Shown here: positions 42,569 through 49,475 of the stretch, piece by piece | Position numbering within the stretch: the first letter of the stretch is position 1 | Layout of the letters: each line of letters begins with the position of its first letter | Assembly: GCA_001970955.1 (NCBI GenBank) | Contig: MPUH01000502.1 | Span: 1-49,475 of the forward strand | Origin: Stentor coeruleus | Taxonomy: Eukaryota > Ciliophora > Heterotrichea > Heterotrichida > Stentoridae | Reading direction: 5' to 3' | Length of the DNA: 49,475 nucleotides | Translations under genes and position numbers: made by a program | Notes under the pieces: generated by a model | What the model saw: the letters and a program-made list of their open reading frames with translations, nothing else | What the model was told of the DNA's origin: nothing | Database searches by the model: none

Positions 42569-42572
42569 TTAA

Positions 42573-43109
42573 ATGGGGGTTATTCTCGCAAAAATTCTTG
42601 ACTATCCTGATTACGAAAACCAAACGAAAGTTCTTTTACTTGGAGAAGATGCTGCAGGGAAGTCATCATTTATCTATAAACTAAATTCACGTCATATTAC
42701 GAATGAATGCCCTACAATCGGAGTTAACCTTGAGATTCTTTCATATAAAAGTCTTAAAATTGTATGCTGTGACCTAGGCTCGCATGATCAAATCTATAAA
42801 TTTAGAATGATTAACCTAGGAACATGTGGAATTATGTTCATGTTTGATCTTACAGACCATTACAGATACGATGAAGCTGTAAAAATATTGCAAAATTACA
42901 TGAGCCAACCTGAAACATTAGGCTTACCTGTACTGATTATATGCAATAAGATAGATTTACCAGTAACAGTTGATATTGAAAAAGTAAAAGACACTGTGAA
43001 ACCTATATTGGAAGGTAGGGTTTGGGAAATTATAGGAACATCAGTGATTAAAGGCGTAGGAATGAAAGAAAGTATTAGTTGGATGAGTAATGCTGTTAAT
43101 AATAATTAG
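42573..43109 (+). CDS. Divergent ARF-like GTPase lacking the catalytic Gln
   Basis: The product is 178 aa with Gly2 (MGVIL) for myristoylation, P-loop GEDAAGKSS, switch I PTIGVNLE and NKID. The switch II signature WDVGGQ reads CDLGSHD: Gly70 is Ser and the Gln71 needed for GTP hydrolysis is His (bases 42783-42785). The final guanine loop also differs (TSVIKG). GTP binding is plausible but hydrolysis should be impaired, so it may be a locked or GAP-independent switch. It is preceded by the same upstream element as the canonical ARF. Confidence 0.88.
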   Translation: MGVILAKILDYPDYENQTKVLLLGEDAAGKSSFIYKLNSRHITNECPTIGVNLEILSYKSLKIVCCDLGSHDQIYKFRMINLGTCGIMFMFDLTDHYRYDEAVKILQNYMSQPETLGLPVLIICNKIDLPVTVDIEKVKDTVKPILEGRVWEIIGTSVIKGVGMKESISWMSNAVNNN

Positions 43110-43132
43110 ATTTTATATATATTCAATCTTGT

Positions 43133-43541
43133 AAGAAGATGTTGCAGGGAAAATAACATATTTCTATACTAAACGCTCGTGAAATTAAAGTGAAATTCCT
43201 TGAGATTATTTCATATAATTTTTTTAAATTATATGTTGTGATGTAAGCCAATGGGCCTAACATGCTAGGTTTAAAAATAATGTATCCAAAAGCCTTGAAA
43301 TTATGTTCATAATTGATCTTACTGGCAATAATAAATTTGATGAAGTTATAAAAAACTACAATTCATATCGAACAGCCTGAAATATCCGCTTAGCTGTACT
43401 GATTATGTGTAATAAGATAGATTTAGAAATGAAAATTTGCATTGGAAACACTGTGATACCTATATTTGAAGGCAAGGCTTGGAAATTTTTGGGAAATTAG
43501 TGAAAAAGTGAAAAAAGTGCATGAATACAAGAAAGTATTAG
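43133..43541 (+). pseudogene. Decayed third ARF-like copy
   Basis: Bases align along the length of the 42573 gene from the P-loop (GAAGATGTTGCAGGGAAAAT at 43133) through the NKID region (TGTAATAAGATAGATTTA near 43407) to the last helix, but with many stops, substitutions and indels. No initiation codon remains. It is a dead tandem copy that completes a cluster of partial, intact and dead units. Confidence 0.85.
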
Positions 43542-43914
43542 TGTTAAAAACAATCAAGATAATATTTATTATAGAAAAGAAGCTAATAAAGACTAAGAGC
43601 AAAGTAAAGATATGAAGTTTTCACAAATATCATGATAGATTTTTAGTAGAATTTGGTAAAGATTCCACAGACAAGTCTCTAAATTTTTGATACTAGTTTT
43701 GAGCTGAGTTTATCAGGAAAGTTAATTTTTTTCTCAACCAAATTAAAAAAATATCCTAAAATCCCAGTTCTAACTTTTGATATAAAAATTAAGAATTATG
43801 TGAATTTCAAATTAAAATCTTGACATGCTGGCAATGAAATTACTGATATTTTTCGAGAGATATATGAGGACTAGAATTAACATATTCAATCAGATAAGAT
43901 AGTATACTTTATCA
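43542..43914. other. AT-rich spacer, nothing recognised
   Basis: It separates the ARF-like relic and the 3' end of the FHA gene. No supported feature. Confidence 0.5.
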
Positions 43915-44391
43915 TTAGTCTATAGCTATATTATTTATTTTTTCTCCTTTGATTAGTATAAAGTCGTCATCTAGTGTTCCAAAGTTAATAAGATCTTTAT
44001 GCTTAAGTTGAATGAAACGAGCTGAATCAATTTTATTTCCGTTAAGCTGACATCCGTACTTACTATTTAAGTCAATAATAAAAGGGATTCCTTCACCTTT
44101 TCTATTTCTAAACTGTATCACAGCATGCTGTTTGGATATAGACGCATGCTCTAAAAGTATATCAGATTCGGAATCCCTTCCTATACTAAAATGGCTCTTT
44201 AAATTCAAGTCAAAACTCACTGACTCATCATCGATAAATCTAAACAATTGCCAATGATAAATAGACCTACAGCCATCAAGAGGTTCACAATATAACAAAA
44301 CTTCTCCGTTTTTCCTACTTTCATATTTCCCAAGTATACCAGAAGGCTTAAAATCCTTTCTTACAGGTGATCTTGATCTTTTTCTTTCCAT
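43915..44391 (-). CDS. SNIP1: FHA-domain protein, SNIP1/Pml1-like
   Basis: The product is 158 aa. A short basic RS-like N-terminus (MERKRSRSPVRKDFKPSG) precedes an FHA domain. Its motifs match SNIP1/Pml1/DDL: WQLFRF, FSIGRDSESDI, HASISKQHAVIQFR, FIIDLNSKYGCQLNG and FGTLDDDFILI. The Arg of GR and the SKQHA serine/histidine that bind phosphothreonine are present. In yeast Pml1 is in the RES (retention and splicing) complex, and human SNIP1 sits in the activated spliceosome. It is shorter than human SNIP1, which has a long RS tail. Confidence 0.9.
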   Translation of the reverse strand: MERKRSRSPVRKDFKPSGILGKYESRKNGEVLLYCEPLDGCRSIYHWQLFRFIDDESVSFDLNLKSHFSIGRDSESDILLEHASISKQHAVIQFRNRKGEGIPFIIDLNSKYGCQLNGNKIDSARFIQLKHKDLINFGTLDDDFILIKGEKINNIAID

Positions 44392-46475
44392 TTCTAATAG
44401 TGTTTACAATTACTAAGGCTAATAATTATATATCTATTCACTGTAGCACCCATATCACTTCTAGAACTAAATGTCCAGTTGCTATAAACACCATAAAAAC
44501 CCCAATACATGCCTAAAGCAAGCTGGATTCTTCAAGAAAAATAAAGTGAACACAAGAATTGCTTCCATCATCTTAACACTAAAGAAAAGAAACAGCAAAG
44601 AACTCCATAGCCAAATAAACAGCCACATAGCCAGCGACAAAGAGTAGTTCAATATACCGAATCTGCCTAAAGAAAGAGATCATAGGCCGAACAAACCTCG
44701 ATCGGACACGGCTTAAATCATGCCACCAAACTACTAAACTAACATAAGCAACTTAATTATCACTTAATTGCATAGGCCCTCTGTATGTTTAAAATTTTAA
44801 AATGGTTTTAAATATTCTTATATTAAAGGTATTAATTTTTCTTTACGTTTTACTCTTGGCAAAGATATCGCTTTTCCATCAGGAATGGAACTTAGCCAAT
44901 TAGAGTCAATTTTTGAAGAAGAGAGCCTATGAAAGTTTGTCTTGTAAAACTTGTTTTTGATGCTCATATCTGGAGTTTGACATTGAGGTCTTAGTTTTTT
45001 TCTTATAATTTTTGAATATTATATAGAAAGTGTACATAAATTTAATTATGAACTATAGGAGATATATAAGATAATTATTTATTTTCTAGATGAAATTTTA
45101 TTATGAGATTTTCTTATATCCTTGTGTAATTTTATATGCTGCTCAACCTGGTCTGTCTTATCTCCTTTTAATTTCCCAGCTGAATATTTTTGATTATTAC
45201 CCTAAATAGCTCTTGATGTCTTCTAAGCTCTTCTGATATAACATTTTCCCTCTGCTGATCAGATACAAGATCAGTCATAGGATCTTTTATTTCAATAATC
45301 AACCCTAAGAGGTTGTCACACTTTTTATTGGAACATACTAAAACATACAAATTTAAAAACTTATGCATCAAAGGCAGTAATATAAAAATGAATGCAAATT
45401 AAAAATTAGCGCAAGCTTTATGATATATTAATGGCAAAAACTCGAAAGTTAGAGTAGCTTTTATTTCTAAAGAATGAAAATGTAAAACACTCAATATCAT
45501 AAACTTCTGGATTAAAACAGATTTTATAAGAGTGCAAAGCGTTATGAAACCATTGATTTCTTAAAACAAAAAAAATAATCTTGAACAGGTAGAACTAGCA
45601 GTTCTTGTTTCAAAGTTTTGAGAAAATAGAGTTAGTTTTAAAGAAAATATAGATTAGACAATAATTTAAAATTATTATTCATACAATAAATTATATTATG
45701 CAGCAAGATCTAGGATTAAATAAAGATGAAGAGATTTTAGAAATGAGTATGAAAACAACTTTGGAATTACTCAGGAGAAAATCAGCATAAATGATGGATT
45801 AAAATCATTAGAGACTCCATTATTGTCTTAGAAGAGCAAGAAATTGCGACTTTGGAGAAAATTGATATTTTAAAGTGTTAATATTAAAATAAGGCAGAAA
45901 CTACAGATTTAACTCGAAAAATCATTAATTTTAATTTATTTAGAATTGACTATTTTTAGCTGCATTGCATGTAGTATTTACTTAAGTATTATTCATAAAT
46001 ATCTTTAAAATTAATAATTTTCAATGTCCCGCGTCAATACTGATAATTACGATAAAAACTGAAAGTAATTACAAAGACATTGAAGACTCAGAAAATCTCT
46101 TTGAAAATTGAATTAGAGAATTATTAAGAGATTTAATTTTTTTATGGTTAAAAATTATGATAATGATAATGCAAAAATCAGCTTTGAGGTAAGATTAATA
46201 GTTTTTATAATAAAACATAAACCTAAAAATTTAAATATTAACACCTTCATAAGATAATTGCGATTATTTCTCACGACCACCCACATTCATTATTTGCATA
46301 ACCTAACAACCTATTTTCCAATAATCTCATGCACAATCTTTAAAAATCCCATCAAGTCCAGCTTGAAATCCTACCCATAGCTTCATAAAAAGTTTATATA
46401 AAACTCTAATTCCTTATCAAAATTCTACCTTCATAGGAAAATTATTCATTCTAACCATTTTAATACTATTTTGTC
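44392..46475. other. 2.1-kb gene-poor stretch: compositional island and several relics
   Basis: 44460-44740 is richer in GC than its surroundings, with a strand bias (A/C-rich on plus). 44818-45400 (minus) holds broken coding-like frames, and 45698-46230 (plus) holds short broken frames (MQQDLGLNKDEEILEMS ... then shifted IRDSIIVLEEQEIATLE). None is intact. The last 220 bases before the MORN gene are probably its promoter. Confidence 0.45.
44818..45371 (-). pseudogene. Broken coding-like frames, hypothetical relic
   Basis: The first block (45371 to 45168) reads FLNLYVLVCSNKKCDN ... ISEELRRHQELFRVIIKN. A second frame after a one-base shift (SAGKLKGDKTDQVEQHIKLH) ends TAA at 45079-45081. A third block (44967 to 44818, FHRLSSSKIDSNWLSSIPDG) is separate. 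Each is coding-like. I see no 15-base intron that reunites them. The family is unknown. Confidence 0.35.
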
Positions 46476-48368
46476 ATGGAATCATTTCTTCAAACAGGTA
46501 TATCATTTTCTCGTATAGACGAGTCAAGCATTCTCGAAACAAATGAGTCATTTCAAAGCCCAAAGTCAAAAGACGAAATATACTCTCTATATTATTCAGG
46601 AAAAAATTTACTAAATCTAACAAAGACTTCAGTAATATATCAATCTAAATGCAAAATAACCAGAATCAAACAAGAAGCTAGTTCAATATTGTCAATACTC
46701 CAAAGTCTATCCCAAGAACTTTTCACAAAATACCAATCAAAAACCCTTTCGAAATCAGATTTTGACACAATCAAAGGGAAAATTTCTTTAATAAACCTAT
46801 TAAGAGAAGAAGGCAAAGAAAGTAAAATCGAAGATTACAAAGTTTTTATGCTAAAAGAAGAGATTTATCAAGGGAAAATAATTGAAGGTAAGAAAACTGG
46901 TATTGGTAAAGCTGTATACCAAGACAAAAGCAAGTATTTTGGGAGTTTTGATGACAACTGTCGATGTGGACTTGGAACTTTGACCTATATAACAGGAGAA
47001 AAATATAAAGGCCGTTGGAAGAATAACGAGATTTCTGGTGATGGGGAAATATTATGGCCTGATGGGAAAAAATACTATGGAAAAATATTTAACTATACAA
47101 TGCAAGGAGAAGGTTTTGCAGTTTGTGAAGGGAAATTAAAGTACTTTGGTGAGTGGGAAAAAGGTCTAAAACAAGGACAAGGTTTTGCTTTGTATAGCAA
47201 TGGGGATAAATATATTGGAGAATTCTCATCAGACTGTTGTGAAGGTTATGGAGTCCTTAATTACATAGATGGGAAGAAGTATGAAGGGGAATGGAAAAAA
47301 GGTAAAAAGCATGGGAAAGGTGTTCATTCAAGGTCGAATGGAAAAAAATATGAAGGAGAGTGGAAAAATGATCACATGGATGGCAGAGGAATACTAACAT
47401 GGCCTGATGGAGATAAATATGATGGACAATGGAAGGATAGCCAAAAGCATGGAGTAGGGGTGTATATGTGGCCTAATGGGGAAAGCTACTCAGGGGAGTT
47501 TTTCGAGAATTTTTTCCATGGAAAAGGCATTTACATATACAAAGATGGGAAATATGAAGGATACTGGAAAGATGATAAGAAGCATGGCATTGGAGTTTAT
47601 CAGTGGAATAGTGGAGACAGGTACTCTGGGAGTTGGGAACAAGATAAAAAACATGGTAAAGGAGTTTTTGTGTGGAAATTAGGGGATAAATATGAAGGAG
47701 AATGGAAAAACGATAAAAAGCATGGGTATGGGTCGTTTACTTGGGCTAATGGGTCAAAGTATATAGGGCATTTCTATACAGGAATGAGAAGCGGCAAAGG
47801 CTTGCATTTATATTTTGATGGAAGAAGGTATGAAGGTGATTGGAAAAAAAACAAAAAGCATGGCCGAGGGGTTTTCTCTTGGCCAAACGGAGAAATTTAT
47901 GATGGACAATGGAAATTTAATAAAAAGCATGGATTAGGGGCATTGAGCTGGCCTGATGGAAGCAGATATGAAGGATCTTTTAGTTTGGGTCTTCAATGCG
48001 GAAGAGGGACTTTTTGGTTTGCAGACAAAAGAAAATATGAAGGACAATGGAAAGATGGGACCATGACAGGCAAAGGGATAATGTTTTGGGCTAATGGAGA
48101 TATTTATGAAGGAGACTGGAAAGACAGCAAAAGATGTGGAAAAGGAAATTTTTTTAGTCCAGAAAATGGGAGGTATGAAGGGGAGTGGAAATTCAATAAA
48201 AAACATGGAAAAGGAGTGTTTTCGTGGTTTAATGGGGATAAGTATGAAGGAGAGTTTATGAATGATATACAAAATGGATATGGGATCATGACTTATGCAA
48301 ATGATACAAAGGAAAGTGGAGTGTGGATTAATGGCAAACTTGCAAGTAGTTTTTGCATAGTAATTTAA
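46476..48368 (+). CDS. MORN-repeat protein with about 20 repeats
   Basis: The product is 630 aa. The N-terminal 125 residues are helical and hydrophilic. From about residue 145 to 620 there are about 20 MORN repeats of 23 residues (YEGEWKKGKKHGKGV; YEGQWKDGTMTGKGIMFWANG, shown in part). MORN repeats bind phospholipids or form membrane-associated scaffolds; ciliate examples lie at the cortex or basal bodies, and PIP kinases carry a similar array. No kinase domain follows here. It is a complete frame with ordinary stop TAA 48366-48368. Confidence 0.92.
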   Translation: MESFLQTGISFSRIDESSILETNESFQSPKSKDEIYSLYYSGKNLLNLTKTSVIYQSKCKITRIKQEASSILSILQSLSQELFTKYQSKTLSKSDFDTIKGKISLINLLREEGKESKIEDYKVFMLKEEIYQGKIIEGKKTGIGKAVYQDKSKYFGSFDDNCRCGLGTLTYITGEKYKGRWKNNEISGDGEILWPDGKKYYGKIFNYTMQGEGFAVCEGKLKYFGEWEKGLKQGQGFALYSNGDKYIGEFSSDCCEGYGVLNYIDGKKYEGEWKKGKKHGKGVHSRSNGKKYEGEWKNDHMDGRGILTWPDGDKYDGQWKDSQKHGVGVYMWPNGESYSGEFFENFFHGKGIYIYKDGKYEGYWKDDKKHGIGVYQWNSGDRYSGSWEQDKKHGKGVFVWKLGDKYEGEWKNDKKHGYGSFTWANGSKYIGHFYTGMRSGKGLHLYFDGRRYEGDWKKNKKHGRGVFSWPNGEIYDGQWKFNKKHGLGALSWPDGSRYEGSFSLGLQCGRGTFWFADKRKYEGQWKDGTMTGKGIMFWANGDIYEGDWKDSKRCGKGNFFSPENGRYEGEWKFNKKHGKGVFSWFNGDKYEGEFMNDIQNGYGIMTYANDTKESGVWINGKLASSFCIVI

Positions 48369-49400
48369 TTTGTCATAGTAATGGATTGATAGTTTATTTT
48401 GGAATAAGAAGCTAGGTATGAAAATTAGTAGTCTTTAATGATTTTATTTTGAAAGAATAAAGCTTAGCTTTGAATGATTTTTTGTAAGGATAAGATGCTT
48501 TTTTATATGTGAGAGAATAGGATGAGAACACCCTTTTATTTTAAATAAAAGAATCATTTATGAGAAATAAATCAATTATTTTTGTTAATTTATTGAGATT
48601 TAAGTTTGAAAGAATCTCATGATACTAAAAAATTAATAAAATAATTTATGTGATGAAGTTAAATGAAAGTTTTACTAATTATAGACTACAATATATTATT
48701 ATTTTAAATTTCTAGGGTTAATTTTATGTATTAAAAAATGGATACTCCTTATCATTACAGTATTTATGGATTATACAGTTATAAGTTTGAAAAAAAATTA
48801 TATTAAAAACTGCAATCTATTTAGCGGTAATATAAAGTAATAATTTGCATATCAAGATTTAACAATATATGCAGTAATATTTATAGAAGTTTATAATTAT
48901 GTTTGTAACCACTATACTTAAGAATACCGCTACAAAATCTTCCAACTACTGGCTTTATTAAAAACTAGCATATAGAGTAAGTATATACTATAATTAAATA
49001 TGAATTTTGGTGCAGCTTAAAACTTTTGATATCTTATCATTATGCAAAAATAAAATAATATTTTTTAATGATTTTAATTTGTGTAACTAGAACTATTGTT
49101 TTATGAGCAGATACATTTGTTATAAGCATACTGAAATGCTAATACAGTCAGCCTTTATTAGAATCAAACAGTTGGTATTGACTTTTAAAAAAAAAATGTG
49201 ATAGTGCTATTATTGGAGGTAGTAACCTATTACTTTAAAATCTAGTAATTGGATATTGAACGGATATAATTTGAATTATTTTCTTCTTTTGCCTTTGTAT
49301 TGAGGCTTTTATCGTATTAAGATCAATTTGGTTAACAATTTTTGTTTTCATATTAGGAAAGGTTGCATTTTAGCGATTTCATGCCATCTGAAATTTAAAT
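48369..49400. other. AT-rich convergent spacer, nothing recognised
   Basis: The spacer is between the MORN gene and the 3' end of the next minus-strand gene. Only AT-rich DNA is present. Confidence 0.5.
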
Positions 49401-49475
49401 CTATTGAACTGTTTTATCCTGTTCTTTTTCTTGCTCTTCGATATCTATATCTATAGCACCATCAAAATTATTTTC
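49401..49475 (-). CDS. 3' tip of a minus-strand gene running off the right edge
   Basis: The last 75 bases read on the minus strand as ENNFDGAIDIDIEEQEKEQ then DKTVQ and TAG at 49401-49403. The acidic, low-complexity C-terminus is typical of a real tail. The gene body lies outside the window, so identity is unknown. Confidence 0.45.
   Translation of the reverse strand, partial: ENNFDGAIDIDIEEQEKEQDKTVQ

Noticed and set aside
45698-45881. Small gene MQQDLGLNKDEEILEMS...
   Set aside because: It needs a frameshift after 30 codons with no intron to explain it, so it is treated as a relic in the spacer entry.
48369-49400. Telomere, CRISPR array or transposon ends in the AT-rich spacers
   Set aside because: I saw no telomeric C/A repeats, regularly spaced repeats, terminal inverted repeats or transposase-like frames.
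1-49475. TGA as tryptophan (Blepharisma-type code)
   Set aside because: All conserved genes use TGG at tryptophan positions over thousands of codons without in-frame TGA. TGA as a stop is rare here and appears at 12310 (followed by TAA) and 41994.

Overview
The window looks like macronuclear DNA of a heterotrich ciliate, most likely Stentor or a close relative. It is about 30% GC with long AT-rich spacers, and the genes use the standard code: every tryptophan I read in the conserved genes is TGG, and most genes end in TAA or TAG. At least six introns are exactly 15 bases (GT...AG, mostly GTA...TAG), the size known from Stentor and Blepharisma. Blepharisma is less likely because no conserved gene reads TGA as tryptophan. 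The genes include intraflagellar transport, MORN, WD40, spliceosome, COPII, ARF and ion-transport proteins. There are no bacterial operons, tRNAs, rRNAs, CRISPR arrays or obvious transposons.

Layout. 1-6.8 kb: tandem duplication of a plasma-membrane-type Ca2+ ATPase on the minus strand. The left copy runs off the window and has lost the catalytic aspartate. The right copy keeps the motifs but carries a 48-base internal duplication. 6.8-8.6 kb: AT-rich spacer. 8.6-19.8 kb: eight plus-strand genes: a coiled-coil protein, a small unknown protein (family 1), a CorA-like transporter, an ARF GTPase, a B-box/kelch protein, an LRR/coiled-coil protein, a doubly acylated ankyrin protein, and a basic IQ-like protein assembled from two open frames across a 15-base intron. 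20.2-27.1 kb: two minus-strand genes, a cyclic-nucleotide-binding K+ channel broken by an assembly join (N at 21843) and IFT144/WDR19.

27.9-35.3 kb: a membrane RBR ubiquitin ligase, a short disordered protein, a stretch of gene relics (about 30-31.4 kb, including MORN remains), AAR2, a small two-exon unknown protein, the second family 1 member and a small PB1-ZZ-UBA protein. 35.3-38.6 kb: a SEC24-like gene whose 3' end continues about 480 bases beyond its first apparent stop through tiny introns or frameshifts. 39.5-43.5 kb: a long WD40 gene with one frameshift, then an ARF-like locus with a partial 5' duplication, an intact divergent gene and a decayed copy. 43.9-49.5 kb: a SNIP1-like FHA protein, relics, a large MORN protein, and the 3' tip of a minus-strand gene at the right edge.

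Themes. Several genes serve cilia, cortex and membrane traffic (IFT144, MORN, SEC24, ARF) or the spliceosome (AAR2, SNIP1). Local duplication followed by decay recurs: ATPase pair, ARF-like cluster, family 1 pair, MORN gene and relic. The most novel signal is a three-box element with complementary arms (CCCCTT/AAGGGG), preserved in sequence and spacing upstream of both ARF-family loci, which lie about 29 kb apart. Next is the ATPase copy that keeps a fully open frame of 826 codons while losing the residues needed for catalysis.
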